64,000 bases of DNA, taken from positions 186,001 to 250,000 of the forward strand of contig NZ_FOIQ01000006.1 in the NCBI RefSeq assembly GCF_900110895.1, given 5' to 3'. How positions within the stretch are numbered: position 1 is the stretch's first letter; each line of letters begins with the position of its first letter. This DNA comes from Prevotella aff. ruminicola Tc2-24. Lineage in GTDB: Bacteria; Bacteroidota; Bacteroidia; Bacteroidales; Bacteroidaceae. Under the pieces are notes generated by a model. That model saw only the letters and a program-made list of their open reading frames with translations, was not told the origin of the DNA and made no database searches. A program made the position numbers and the translations under genes. This document shows, one piece after another, positions 8,261-18,247 of the stretch.

Positions 8261-11200
8261 TTAGAATGTCACATTTACACCCAGAATCATCTTCTTCATG
8301 GTTGGATATGAGCCCCAGTCGAGACCAACAGCAGAAGGAGCTATTGTCGTAGCTGATGTAGCCGTCTCTGGATCCAGACCAGGATAGCTGGTGATGGTGA
8401 AGAAGTCGTCGAGTGATACATACACACGGAGGTTATTGATCAACGCTTTCTTCGTAATCTTAGAAGGAATCGTATAACCTAACTGCAACTGCTTGATACG
8501 GAAGTAGTCGCCCTTGAACATATTACCGGTAGAAGACCAGAACTCCTTATCAGGACTGAGGATCTTCTCAGGATGCGGAAGAGAACCACCCGGATTCTCC
8601 GGTGTCCTGGCATTCTCAAGATAGTACTTCAGGCCGTTCTTGTAACCAGTGCGGTGGAGTACCGGAATAATCTTGTTACCACCCTGTCCATAACCATTAA
8701 GCATAAAGTCGAAGCCCTTCCAAGCCAGATTGATATTCAAGCCGTACAGGAATGACGGCGATGTCCGACCGATATCAGTCATATCATCGGTTCCGAGATT
8801 ACCATCACCGCTCAGATCCTTGAATTTAGGAGCTCCGTCAGCGTCAACACCCTCATAAATATAACCATAGAAGTGCCAAACGGTGTGTCCTTCCTCGAAG
8901 ACCGTCTGAATCTGGTAGTTGGTTGAGCTGGCATCTGATTTATATTCTGGGGTTGCACCTCCCATAGAGAGCACATCGTTGTGAACTGTTGTAAGGTTAG
9001 CATTAATAGAGTAACTGAAATCACCAATGCGGTCCTTCCAACCAAGTTCAAGCTCGAGACCTCTGTTCAGTACCTCACCGCGGTTAGCTGTCACTGATGT
9101 GAAGCCCAACTCAGAAGGAACATTCACGCTATGAAGCTGATCCCTGGTGCGTTTGTTATAGAAAACAGCAGCAAGAGACAGTCTGTTTCTCAGGAAACGG
9201 GCATCGACACCCAGGTCGGTCTGCTCAGACACCTCCCATTTCAGGTCGGGGTTCGCCAGTTTGTCGGGCTTAGATCCGTACGTGGTACCAACCTGATCGA
9301 CATGATACTGGTACCAGCTGCCACCTTTCGAAATACCTGCGGTATAGGGGTAATTATTCAACACGTTGATATTACCATTACGTCCCCAAGAAGCACGGAG
9401 CTTCAAGAAAGAAACGACATCAGACGAGACATTATCCTTGAAGAACTTCTCATTGCTGATGGTCCAACCTACAGAGAATGAGGGGAAGTAACCCCAACGG
9501 TTATCGCCCTTCGGAAGCTTTGACGTATCAAAAGCATCGGCACGGAAATTGGCCTGGAAGAGGTAGCGGTTGTCGTAGTTATAAGTCAGACGACCATAGT
9601 AAGCCATATTGGTGTGTACGCTTGGCTTATTGTCGGTTTTCCGAGGAACATCATCTTTCGCATATCCAATATAGCGGAAGTTGGGCTCGTACGACGGAAG
9701 AATGTCTGAACCTGAAACACTGATAGACGAGTCGTCCTTGTGTCTCTCATAATAAGCCATACCGGCCATCAGAGTAAGGTTATGTTTGCCAATAGTCTTA
9801 TTATAGTTGGCAAAGTTCTCCCACTGATAGTACCAACCAGTATTGGTGTTAGCAGCCATCGAATAGGTTGCCTGACTACCACGGTCACCCACATAGAAAG
9901 GAGCGCTATACGTATGCTGGTTGCTATAGTTGAGGCGATAACCGAAGCGTGATGTAATAGTCAATCCCTTAAGAGGCGTCAAGTTTGCAAAGAAGTTTCC
10001 ATTGACGTTGAAACCACCATTGGTACCATCGGTCGCGTCACGCTTAGCAAAGGGGCTACCCTCCATATCGGAATACATGGTGTTAGCGAACCATCCATGA
10101 CTGTCACGGAAAAGCTTTTGATTAGAAGTTCCATTCTCATAAGCCTCCAACTGTGTCCTGAATTTATCAGGCATCTGAGAAATCTCTGTCCAATAGACAG
10201 GAGTCAGAGGATCCATCTGGATCATCTGCTCGAACGAAGAACCATACGAACGCTGCGACACGCTCTTGGTGTCCCACTTCTCGATGCTCGTGTTTGTACC
10301 TACCTGCAACCACTTATAAACATTGTAATCGGCGTTGATCTGGGCAGAAGCACGCTTATAAACGTCTTTGTCACCCCTTACAACACCATTCTGATGTACA
10401 AAATTAAGGGCAGTAAAGAAATGTCCTTTCGTATTACCACCAGAGACGCTCACCGTATGTTGCGTGCTCCATGTGGGCTCGATATAAGCGTCGATCCAGT
10501 CCTGATCGATGACACCGCCAGCGTAATCTGGATGACTGTAGTCATTGTCCTTAAGTCTTGCACTGACATCTTCAGCACCATACTCATAGGTCATGTACTT
10601 CAGGAAGTCGTCGCGTCCCATCAAAGGACGTCTGGTGTAGTTCTGCAAAGTAGCACGAGCTGTGTAGTTGACAGACACCTTGCCCTCTTCACCCTTCTTG
10701 GTGGTAACGAGAACGACACCATTACCTGCCTCGGCTCCATAGATAGCTGCAGAAGCACCATCTTTCAGGACTTCGATAGACTCGATCACCTGAGGATCCA
10801 GATACTGGATGCTGGTCACCTTAAGTCCGTCAACGATATACAATGGGCTAAGGTCTCCTGAATTAGACGATATACCACGGATGCGGATATCGGCGCCACT
10901 TCCAGGAGAACCGTTTGTGATAACGTTCACACCAGCAACCTTACCCTGAAGGGCTGCGGCAGCATCGTTGGTCGACAGGTTCTTCAGATCTTCGCCCTTC
11001 ACAGAGCCTACAGAACCGGTCAAGTCGCTCTTTCTCTGAACACCGTAACCGATAACCACGATGTCGTTCAATGTCTGAGCATCTACTTTAAGTGTTACTG
11101 TAATGTTGTTACGACCTGCCAACTTCACAGTCTCAGTGGTGTAACCGATGTAAGAGACGACCAATGTGGCGTTCTTGTCAGCCTGAACGCTGAATTTACC

Positions 11201-11383
11201 ATCAAGGTCTGTGATACCGCCAACCTTGGTTCCCTGTACTCTCACACTAGCACCAATAATCGGCTCACCTGTTTCATCATTCACCGTTCCCTTAATGACG
11301 CTCTGAGCCATAGCTCCCAGAGGGAACAAACAGAGCAGGAACAGAAACACTAACGGCTTTTGTAGTGATTTAAATTTCCACAT
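8261..11383 (-). CDS. SusC/RagA-type TonB-dependent outer-membrane transporter
   Basis: 1040 residues. Signal peptide (1-26, ending GAMAQ), then a carboxypeptidase-regulatory-like domain (SVIKGTVNDETGEPIIGASV, ~28-115), the TonB box region and plug (VVIGYGVQRKSDLTGSVGSV ... VIESIEVLKDGASAAIYG) and a 22-stranded barrel ending in the aromatic strand MILGVNVTF. It imports glycan fragments captured by the adjacent SusD using TonB energy. Its first codons (MWKFKSL) and the upstream AT-rich leader recur in inverted orientation at 11960-12016 as a degenerate copy, which suggests duplication at this divergent junction. The -7 box is at 11458-11465. Confidence 0.93.
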   Translation of the reverse strand: MWKFKSLQKPLVFLFLLCLFPLGAMAQSVIKGTVNDETGEPIIGASVRVQGTKVGGITDLDGKFSVQADKNATLVVSYIGYTTETVKLAGRNNITVTLKVDAQTLNDIVVIGYGVQRKSDLTGSVGSVKGEDLKNLSTNDAAAALQGKVAGVNVITNGSPGSGADIRIRGISSNSGDLSPLYIVDGLKVTSIQYLDPQVIESIEVLKDGASAAIYGAEAGNGVVLVTTKKGEEGKVSVNYTARATLQNYTRRPLMGRDDFLKYMTYEYGAEDVSARLKDNDYSHPDYAGGVIDQDWIDAYIEPTWSTQHTVSVSGGNTKGHFFTALNFVHQNGVVRGDKDVYKRASAQINADYNVYKWLQVGTNTSIEKWDTKSVSQRSYGSSFEQMIQMDPLTPVYWTEISQMPDKFRTQLEAYENGTSNQKLFRDSHGWFANTMYSDMEGSPFAKRDATDGTNGGFNVNGNFFANLTPLKGLTITSRFGYRLNYSNQHTYSAPFYVGDRGSQATYSMAANTNTGWYYQWENFANYNKTIGKHNLTLMAGMAYYERHKDDSSISVSGSDILPSYEPNFRYIGYAKDDVPRKTDNKPSVHTNMAYYGRLTYNYDNRYLFQANFRADAFDTSKLPKGDNRWGYFPSFSVGWTISNEKFFKDNVSSDVVSFLKLRASWGRNGNINVLNNYPYTAGISKGGSWYQYHVDQVGTTYGSKPDKLANPDLKWEVSEQTDLGVDARFLRNRLSLAAVFYNKRTRDQLHSVNVPSELGFTSVTANRGEVLNRGLELELGWKDRIGDFSYSINANLTTVHNDVLSMGGATPEYKSDASSTNYQIQTVFEEGHTVWHFYGYIYEGVDADGAPKFKDLSGDGNLGTDDMTDIGRTSPSFLYGLNINLAWKGFDFMLNGYGQGGNKIIPVLHRTGYKNGLKYYLENARTPENPGGSLPHPEKILSPDKEFWSSTGNMFKGDYFRIKQLQLGYTIPSKITKKALINNLRVYVSLDDFFTITSYPGLDPETATSATTIAPSAVGLDWGSYPTMKKMILGVNVTF

Positions 11384-11457
11384 AATAGTTAATTAGATAA
11401 TTGATTGTTGTTAATAAGATAATACTATCTCTCGTTTTATTCGTTTCAGGTTGCTTG

Positions 11458-11465
11458 CAAAGGTA
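11458..11465 (-). promoter_or_regulatory. Promoter -7 box for the minus-strand susC
   Basis: Minus strand TACCTTTG followed by C matches TAnnTTTG. The leader to the ATG at 11383 is ~68 nt. No clear -33 TTTG at the expected distance, consistent with an activator-dependent PUL promoter. Confidence 0.55.
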
Positions 11466-11894
11466 ACCCTATTTATTTAACTTTCATTTGTAAAGTGTTG
11501 CATGTTTTTTACATCTGGTAACATGAACTTTTTCCCCTTTTTTTTCACGACGACGGCCCATTTTTTGGGGATAAGTCTTGAAAACAGAGAATATTTAAAC
11601 CTATTTACACTCTTGGCAGACTATCACATACTAAAACAAGCCAATTAACATTAAAGTCTATTTCACCCATGAAATGTCATGTAACAAATCCCATCAAAAG
11701 AAACAAGCAAAAAGACCATTTTACACCTTATTTATTATATAATATAAGAAATGCCTTGTCGCGCACTACGTCCGAGAAGGGATTATTATCCGCATATGTA
11801 GCAGAAACTTTGTCTGGTGTAACATTTTGCCCCTTAACACGACATCTGCAAAGTCCGCGTTACAAATCACAAAGTCACAGTGTTAATTTTATAA
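11466..11894. other. AT-rich divergent intergenic region without a supportable gene
   Basis: Non-coding sequence between the two divergent susC genes. It is AT-rich with T-tracts (around 11528-11545) and has no convincing gene; the only open frame (11669-11989) shows no recognisable protein features. It probably contains activator sites, but I could not identify a convincing paired motif. Confidence 0.5.
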
Positions 11895-11902
11895 TATATT
11901 TG
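11895..11902 (+). promoter_or_regulatory. Candidate promoter -7 box for the plus-strand susC
   Basis: TATATTTG followed by C matches the TAnnTTTG consensus; no clear -33 TTTG. Transcription from here would give the susC at 12200 an unusually long leader (~290 nt) that includes the susC relic at 11996-12113. Confidence 0.45.
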
Positions 11903-11995
11903 CATTCGCTTAGCGGGCACCGTGACGGGTTTGACGCAAGAGAAGATATTTCCAATCTACATTATCATAACAATTACCTAACTAATTAATTAATT

Positions 11996-12113
11996 ATGTG
12001 GAATTTTAAATCACTAGAATGCAGGGCTCCGACAATGGTGCCATCACCGATCTCAACGGAAATTCACTATTCTGGCCGTTTATAGCGCCGAACTGGACAT
12101 CCGCCGAGTAGGC
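11996..12113 (+). pseudogene. Decayed 5' fragment of a SusC gene
   Basis: ATG at 11996 opens MWNFKSL, nearly identical to the first codons of the opposite-strand SusC (MWKFKSL), and the 30 nt before it also resemble that gene's leader (CAATTA-CTAA-TTAA-TTATG). In a second frame 12022-12063 reads QGSDNGAITDLNGN, the GxITDxDGN motif of the SusC carboxypeptidase-regulatory domain. In a third frame 12063-12113 reads FTILAVYSAELDIRRVG, matching the following strand region. Two frameshifts and a deletion between start and domain show it is dead. A perfect 16-bp palindrome (12126-12141) lies just beyond. Most of the barrel is gone, so this is a relic left in the leader of the functional susC. Confidence 0.7.
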
Positions 12114-12199
12114 AATATATTACCAGGAAGCAATTGCTTCCGCTCAAAACCTATTTGTATTCATTACAAACCAATTTAACATATTGAAAATACTTAAGT

Positions 12200-15100
12200 A
12201 TGAATCGAAAATTTAGAAAGACAGCGCTGCTGATGAGTGCCATGGCTATGTTTGGTCTTGGTTACTCTTCGAATGCCTACGCCGCAGGAGCTCCTCAGGA
12301 GATTCAGCAGGCAACGAAGAAGATTACAGGTACTGTAGTCGACGCTCAGGGCCCCGTTATCGGAGCTAGCGTAGTTGAAAAAGGTAAGACCGGAAACGGT
12401 GTGATTACCGATTTCGACGGAAACTTTACTCTCAGTGTAACGCCTGGCGCTACGATCGTCATTTCGTACGTCGGTTACGAGACTCAGGAGATCAAAGTTG
12501 GCAATCAGGACAACTTCCAGATCACACTGAAGGACGACAACGCTCTGCTTGACGAAGTGGTTGTCGTAGGTTACGGTACAATGAAGAAAAAATTGGTGAC
12601 TGGTGCTACCGTTCAGGTCAAAGGTGAAGACATCGCCAAACTGAACACCACCAACGCACTCGAGGCTATGCAGTCAAGCACGCCTGGTGTGCAGATCACC
12701 CAGTCATCTACACAGCCTGGTAAGGGCTACAAGGTTTACATCCGTGGTATCGGTACCAATGGTGATTCAAAACCTCTTTACGTGATTGATGGTGTCGCAG
12801 GAGGTAACCTTGACGGCATTAACCCGAACGACATCGAGAGCATCGACGTCCTGAAGGATGCTGCATCGGCTGCCATCTACGGTTCTCGTGCTGCCAACGG
12901 CGTTATCCTCGTGACAACCAAGCAGGGTAAGGCAGGCAAGGTGGAGCTCACCTACAATGGTGCTATGGGTTGGTCTAATGTTTACAAGCGCCCACAGCTT
13001 CTCAATGCTCAGCAGTACATGACCATCTATGACGAGTACAACTTCAATGTGTCAGGTGCCAAACTTAATTGGGCAGATTATGTGCCACAGGCAATTCTCG
13101 ACAAGGTTAAAGGCGGTTGGGAAGGCACCGACTGGTGGGATGTATTCACCAACAAGAATGCCATTCAGCAGAATCATTCTGTAACTTTGACCGGTGGTAC
13201 AGATCGTTCTAAGTTCGCTATGTCTTACACCTATACTGGTAATGACGGTATCATGGGTGCCGACAAAGCCTCTTACTACAACCGCCACACCATCCGTATC
13301 AATAGCGACCACGTGCTTCTGAAGGCCAAGGATTTTGATGCCATCACCATTGGTGAGAACATCTCTATCGGCTACACCAAGGATCATTCCTTGGCAGAAG
13401 ATGGCATGTATTGGAGCTATATCCACAGCCTGCTTCAGACTTCTCCACTTATGCCGCAGTTTGCTGACAACGGTGACATCTATGCTTATCAGAACCCTGA
13501 CGGCACCCCCTCTTATGGCCAAGGTTGGAATCCTTCTATGTTCAACAACCCCTGGGAGAACCTCTCTAAGGGTGGATTCAACTCTATGTCAGAGAGCCGT
13601 AACCTCAATGCCAGCGCCACAGCTTTCATCACCATTCAGCCTATCAAGGGTCTGAGATTCCGTTCTCAGTTCAACTACAACTGGGGAGCTGGCGCATACC
13701 GTGGCTTTGGTATACCACGCGCTCCGGCAGAGGGTTCTGCTATCGTTAACACTTATAATGTCAACCAGAGCAGTTGGATGAACAGCCATTTCTCCATTGA
13801 AAACACTCTGACTTACGATCTCCCCATTCTGAATGGACATAAGATCAGCGTGATGGCAGGTCAGAGTTTCGAGAGCACTGCTTGGAGTAACAGGATTGAG
13901 GGATCTAATCAGGTGGAATACGGCAAGCAGCTCGCAACACTGAGAGGTTGGGATTCTGCATGGCTGAGCAACATCAAACTTGACAGTGGTGCTCCTACTT
14001 CTTCTCTGATTGGCAAACCTGATGATGAAGAGTATCTCGCTTCTTGGTTCGGACGTGCTACTTGGGACTACAACGAGACCTATATGGCCACCGCGACCTT
14101 GCGTTATGATGGCTCAAGTATCTTTAATGATGGTAAGCGCTGGGGTATCTTCCCGTCTGTATCTGCAGGTTGGGTAATTTCCAATGAGAAATTCATGGAG
14201 GGTACCAAGAGCTGGATAGACTTCTTGAAAATCCGCGCATCTTGGGGTCAGAATGGTAACAACCGCGTCGGCAAGTACATGCATCTTGCAACAATTGCCT
14301 TGTCTGGCAAAGCAAACGATAGTGGTTACAAATTCGCTAATGACATGGCTTCTTCTGTTGCCGGCACACCAAATGTCGGTGCTTATGCAAACATCTCCCC
14401 CAATCCTAACCTCACTTGGGAGACTTCTGAGCAGCTCGACTTCGGTTTCGATGCCCGCTTCCTCAACAACCGTCTGGGTGTAAACTTCGACTGGTATAAG
14501 AAGTCGACAAAGGACTGGCTTGTCACACCTACTGGAAAGTACGTCTTAGGAACTCCTCCTGCAGCCATCAATGGTGGTCAAATTGAGAATACTGGTGTTG
14601 AGCTCGCACTCTCTTGGAATGACAGGCTCGGCAAAGATTTCAGCTATAATGTCGGTGTAAACCTTGCATACAACAAGAACGAGGTAACCAAGATCAATAA
14701 TAATGTCGGATATTTCAATGGTCCTGCCAATGTGCTCTCTCAGGGAACAGAGTTCATCTCCCGTGTGGAGGAAGGTCACCCCATGGGTTACTTCTACGGT
14801 ATGTCATACAGCGGTATCTGGCAGAATCAAGAGCAGATTAATGCCGCTAACGCAGAGTCACTTCAGCGTCATCCAGGACTTGACAAACCGACATGGGATG
14901 GTGCACAGCCTGGTGACTGCATCTGGGACGACTGGAATGGTGATGGCAAGATTACCTATGCAGAAGGTGACATTTGTGACCGTCATGAGATTGGTGATCC
15001 TAACCCAAATTTCCTTCTTGGTGTCAACCTCGGTCTGAGCTACAAGGGCTTTGATTTCGCTGTAAACGGTGCCGGTGCATTTGGCATGCAGATCATGCGT

Positions 15101-15508
15101 TCTTACCGTTCATACGGTGATGACCCCGACCAGAACTACGATACAACCATCCTGAATCGTTGGCATGGTGAGGGCACATCAAACTTCCTGCCGCGTATTT
15201 CTGGTAATGGTCACTCGAACACTATCTGGAACTCTATCCGTTACATGGAGGATGCCGACTACTTCAAGATCAAGACTGTAACATTCGGTTATGACTTCAA
15301 GAACATCTGGAAGTCTTGTCCGTTCCAGCAGCTCCGATTCTACGTCCAGGCTCAGAACCTCTACACATTCACCGGTTACACCGGTCTCGACCCAGAAGTA
15401 GGTTCATCTGGTAATGCGGCTTATGTATCAGACTGGGCATCTGGTATTGACCTCGGTCTATACCCACCAGCTCGTACTTTCTTGGTTGGTGCAAGTATTA
15501 AATTCTAA
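12200..15508 (+). CDS. SusC/RagA-type TonB-dependent outer-membrane transporter
   Basis: 1102 residues. Signal peptide MNRKFRKTALLMSAMAMFGL ... NAYAAG, regulatory-like domain (ITGTVVDAQGPVIGASVVEKG, ~42-120), plug (VVVGYGTMKKKLVTGATVQV; IESIDVLKDAASAAIYGSRAANG) and a long barrel ending ARTFLVGASIKF. It imports glycan fragments with the SusD 14 nt downstream. Codon use is richer in CTT/TCT/GGT than the GH127-locus SusC at 36479, suggesting a different expression level or history. The leader contains the susC relic at 11996-12113. Confidence 0.93.
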   Translation: MNRKFRKTALLMSAMAMFGLGYSSNAYAAGAPQEIQQATKKITGTVVDAQGPVIGASVVEKGKTGNGVITDFDGNFTLSVTPGATIVISYVGYETQEIKVGNQDNFQITLKDDNALLDEVVVVGYGTMKKKLVTGATVQVKGEDIAKLNTTNALEAMQSSTPGVQITQSSTQPGKGYKVYIRGIGTNGDSKPLYVIDGVAGGNLDGINPNDIESIDVLKDAASAAIYGSRAANGVILVTTKQGKAGKVELTYNGAMGWSNVYKRPQLLNAQQYMTIYDEYNFNVSGAKLNWADYVPQAILDKVKGGWEGTDWWDVFTNKNAIQQNHSVTLTGGTDRSKFAMSYTYTGNDGIMGADKASYYNRHTIRINSDHVLLKAKDFDAITIGENISIGYTKDHSLAEDGMYWSYIHSLLQTSPLMPQFADNGDIYAYQNPDGTPSYGQGWNPSMFNNPWENLSKGGFNSMSESRNLNASATAFITIQPIKGLRFRSQFNYNWGAGAYRGFGIPRAPAEGSAIVNTYNVNQSSWMNSHFSIENTLTYDLPILNGHKISVMAGQSFESTAWSNRIEGSNQVEYGKQLATLRGWDSAWLSNIKLDSGAPTSSLIGKPDDEEYLASWFGRATWDYNETYMATATLRYDGSSIFNDGKRWGIFPSVSAGWVISNEKFMEGTKSWIDFLKIRASWGQNGNNRVGKYMHLATIALSGKANDSGYKFANDMASSVAGTPNVGAYANISPNPNLTWETSEQLDFGFDARFLNNRLGVNFDWYKKSTKDWLVTPTGKYVLGTPPAAINGGQIENTGVELALSWNDRLGKDFSYNVGVNLAYNKNEVTKINNNVGYFNGPANVLSQGTEFISRVEEGHPMGYFYGMSYSGIWQNQEQINAANAESLQRHPGLDKPTWDGAQPGDCIWDDWNGDGKITYAEGDICDRHEIGDPNPNFLLGVNLGLSYKGFDFAVNGAGAFGMQIMRSYRSYGDDPDQNYDTTILNRWHGEGTSNFLPRISGNGHSNTIWNSIRYMEDADYFKIKTVTFGYDFKNIWKSCPFQQLRFYVQAQNLYTFTGYTGLDPEVGSSGNAAYVSDWASGIDLGLYPPARTFLVGASIKF

Positions 15509-15522
15509 TTCGACAACAAGTT

Positions 15523-17409
15523 ATGAAGAAATATATTATATCATCGTTAGCTGTTTTGTCAGCAACTGTGTTTACATCTTGTAACGACATGCTGGACACA
15601 GATCCACGTGTGACAGAGATGACTCAGGCAACCTTCCCTGGTAAGCCTGCAGATGTTGAGGCCTTGAATGCAGCGACCTATAGCATTATGAATGTAATGG
15701 GTGGCGGCGACTCTGATAACCAGAATCCTTTCTTCTGGTGGGAGGTAATGTCAGACAACTGCTTCGGTAGCGGTGGTCTGCAGGACAACAAGGTAAAGTC
15801 GCTCCATCATCTTGTAGAGATGAGCGTCGATCAGTATGAAGAGCCTTTCAAACTTCTTTATGGTGGTATTCAACGTGCCAACAACACAATTGAGACCATT
15901 GACAACGTGCCCTGGAAAGAGAATGAGAAGACTCGACGTAATCAACTTCTCGGCGAAGCATACTTCATGCGCGGTCTCTATAACCTCTGGCTCACCCAGT
16001 TGTTTGGTGATGTCCCCCTGATTACCTCTACTACTGTTACTGAGGAGATGGAGCAAGAGGTAAGTGCCGAGGAGGTCATCTACCCACAGATTCTTTCAGA
16101 CATGGTTTCTGGTATGAACTTGATGAGCACAGAGAAGAGTTCTGGTCATGCCAACAAATTCGTGGCCGAGTCTTTCATTGCTCGTGCCTATATGTTCTGG
16201 GCAGGTTTCTATAAGAATGTCAGCGAACTGGCTTCTGGCTCTGCTCCTGCTATCAGTCTTGTAGAACAGGAGGGTTGCACCGCAGCTTCTCTTTCTCAGG
16301 CCGACGTTGTCAACTACCTGAAGGACGTTGTTGCCAATGGTGGTTACAAGCTCTGTGAGGACTTCCGTTCACTCTGGCAGTACTCTAACAGTCTGCTCTG
16401 GGATGAGGCTCAGGACGGTGAAGGCCATGCTTATGCGTTCATCAAGGATATGAAGCGTGAGAACTGCTTCGATATGCCTGGTATGGGTAACGGCAACACC
16501 GAGGAAATCTTCCAGATCCAGTTTATGAATGCCTCTAGCTGGGATATCGGTGGTGCATATAACGCTCAGCGTATGTATTCAAACTACATCTCAGTATTCT
16601 GGGGACTGCGCAATGGTGCCAGCAACCAGAATGGTGACCGTAATCTGACTTATCCATTCAACCAAGGTTGGGGCCAGGGTACTCCTTCATGTAATATCTG
16701 GGACGACTGGACTGCAGCTGAGAAAGCTGGCAATTACGAGGATCTCCGCAAGAAGGCATCTCTGATTGACTTGGATAATGAACTTGTAGGATACACCTAT
16801 GAGAAGGATGACTGTGAGGAGTCTGGCTATTCTGTTAAGAAGTATGCCGAGGTCAATCTTGACGCTTGCGAAGCAAACAACGATACATGGTGGTCCAAGT
16901 GTCCAGGTTATAACAGCAGTTCACTCGCCAACAAGATGCAGGGTGACCACTTCGAGGACTTCTACCTGATGCGCTATTCTGACGTTCTTCTGATGCTGAC
17001 CGAGCTCACTGGTGATGCTCAATATATGAACCAGGTTCAGAAGCGCGCCGGTGTACCTGAGACAGCTTACTCACTGAAGGCTGTTCAGGACGAGCGTCGT
17101 TGGGAATTCGCTTTCGAGGGTATCCGCTTCAACGATATGCGTCGTTGGACTGGTAACAATCCTACCGAGAGTTCATACGCTCCTAAGGCTCTGCAGGCTC
17201 AGAAGGGTAAGCAGATTGTCTGCCTTGGGCAGAAGGGTAACAAGCGCACCATGGAGCACATGACCTGCTCTTGGGCAGAGCGTTACATTGCGACCAACGG
17301 TTTCGTTGCAAAGCCTCAGAAGCAGATTAACCTCATGGATGGTAAGCTTACTCAGAATCCTGGTTGGGATGCTTCTGATCCTAAGACTCAATATAAAGTA
17401 CTTTATTAA
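15523..17409 (+). CDS. SusD-like glycan-binding lipoprotein
   Basis: 628 residues with a lipobox ending at Cys20 (VFTSC). The start CNDMLDTDPRVTEMTQATFPGKPADVEALN, the central QLLGEAYFMRGLYNLWLTQLFGDVPLIT and C-terminal LKAVQDERRWEFAFEGIRFNDMRRW are diagnostic SusD motifs. It pairs with the SusC 14 nt upstream. The middle (residues ~250-460) is rich in Trp, Asn and Gly, plausible for a sugar-binding face. Substrate unknown. Confidence 0.92.
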   Translation: MKKYIISSLAVLSATVFTSCNDMLDTDPRVTEMTQATFPGKPADVEALNAATYSIMNVMGGGDSDNQNPFFWWEVMSDNCFGSGGLQDNKVKSLHHLVEMSVDQYEEPFKLLYGGIQRANNTIETIDNVPWKENEKTRRNQLLGEAYFMRGLYNLWLTQLFGDVPLITSTTVTEEMEQEVSAEEVIYPQILSDMVSGMNLMSTEKSSGHANKFVAESFIARAYMFWAGFYKNVSELASGSAPAISLVEQEGCTAASLSQADVVNYLKDVVANGGYKLCEDFRSLWQYSNSLLWDEAQDGEGHAYAFIKDMKRENCFDMPGMGNGNTEEIFQIQFMNASSWDIGGAYNAQRMYSNYISVFWGLRNGASNQNGDRNLTYPFNQGWGQGTPSCNIWDDWTAAEKAGNYEDLRKKASLIDLDNELVGYTYEKDDCEESGYSVKKYAEVNLDACEANNDTWWSKCPGYNSSSLANKMQGDHFEDFYLMRYSDVLLMLTELTGDAQYMNQVQKRAGVPETAYSLKAVQDERRWEFAFEGIRFNDMRRWTGNNPTESSYAPKALQAQKGKQIVCLGQKGNKRTMEHMTCSWAERYIATNGFVAKPQKQINLMDGKLTQNPGWDASDPKTQYKVLY

Positions 17410-17430
17410 TGTTTTAAATAAGTAATCAAT

Positions 17431-18177
17431 ATGAAAAAGATATTTATGCTTTTTGCCGCAGTATGTGCGCTTGTAGCCTGCGATCCTGTCCAGGAAGATA
17501 TCAGCAATGGCGGTCACATCACTGTTGACGAGCTTCTGGCAAAGACCAGTGTCACTGTTGACAAGGCTGCCAGTGGCAAGAACGGCAATGTAATTTCTTG
17601 CTGGACCTCAGCGCCAGTCAATGCAAAGTGGAATATTGGTGGAAAAGATTATACCAGTAACTTTGCTTCTAAGAAGATGAAGCTTGGTTCATATACCGTC
17701 AAGCTTTTTGCTCTTTGTCCTGATGGCACCGAGCTTACAGCTGATTTCCCTGTAACATGTGATGAGATCACTGATCCGCTCCAGAAGTTCTACATCTATG
17801 GTGATCCTGCCAATGAAGAGCAGAAGCCATTCAGCCCTGGTTCTTGGGATGCATCTGCTATGCGTTTCAGTGATAGCGAGGGTCAGCATTTCCCATATCT
17901 TTCTGATGATGTGTATTGGGGCTTCAAGACACTTATCATGGATGTCTCAGATGCTAGTGACGATTGTACAATGAAGATTATGAATGGTTGGTGGAGTGCT
18001 TTCTATTATGACACCAACGATCACCCGATGCCAGTTCCCAATGGTTTGCTGGAGATTCCTCTCACCGAAGAGATTGCAAAGCATTGTGCTAAGGGTAACG
18101 GTGGCGAAGCTAGAGACCTTCAGTTCATGATCGTTTCTGGTTCATGTACCATCAATTCAGTTTACTATGAGGAATAA
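17431..18177 (+). CDS. Surface lipoprotein in SusE/SusF position, unknown family
   Basis: 248 residues with a lipobox ending at Cys17 (ALVAC). After ~20 linker residues there is an Ig/PKD-like segment (KWNIGGKDYTSNFASKKMKLGSYTVKLFALCPDG) and then a beta-rich C-terminal domain with many aromatic residues (WWSAFYYD, VYWGFKTLIM). It follows susD by 21 nt and precedes a terminator, the position occupied by SusE/SusF-type accessory glycan-binding lipoproteins. Binding of the locus glycan at the surface is inferred from position and architecture; I do not recognise the domain. Confidence 0.8.
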   Translation: MKKIFMLFAAVCALVACDPVQEDISNGGHITVDELLAKTSVTVDKAASGKNGNVISCWTSAPVNAKWNIGGKDYTSNFASKKMKLGSYTVKLFALCPDGTELTADFPVTCDEITDPLQKFYIYGDPANEEQKPFSPGSWDASAMRFSDSEGQHFPYLSDDVYWGFKTLIMDVSDASDDCTMKIMNGWWSAFYYDTNDHPMPVPNGLLEIPLTEEIAKHCAKGNGGEARDLQFMIVSGSCTINSVYYEE

Positions 18178-18204
18178 TCATTCCTAAGTGGTATAATTAA
18201 TAAT

Positions 18205-18236
18205 AGGCTGACTCATTTAATTGAGTCAGCCTTTTA
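18205..18236 (+). terminator. Rho-independent terminator after the susC-susD-lipoprotein operon
   Basis: A 10-bp perfect stem (18206-18215 / 18222-18231, GGCTGACTCA) with a 6-base loop and a short CTTTTAT tail. It ends only ~12-17 nt before the start of the next gene (18248), so downstream expression depends on readthrough or on a promoter I cannot identify. Confidence 0.8.
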
Positions 18237-18247
18237 TAGCAAAAAAG

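Noticed and set aside
11669..11989. 106-codon plus-strand frame between the divergent susC genes
   Set aside because: AT-rich, overlaps the -7 box at 11895 and has no protein features.
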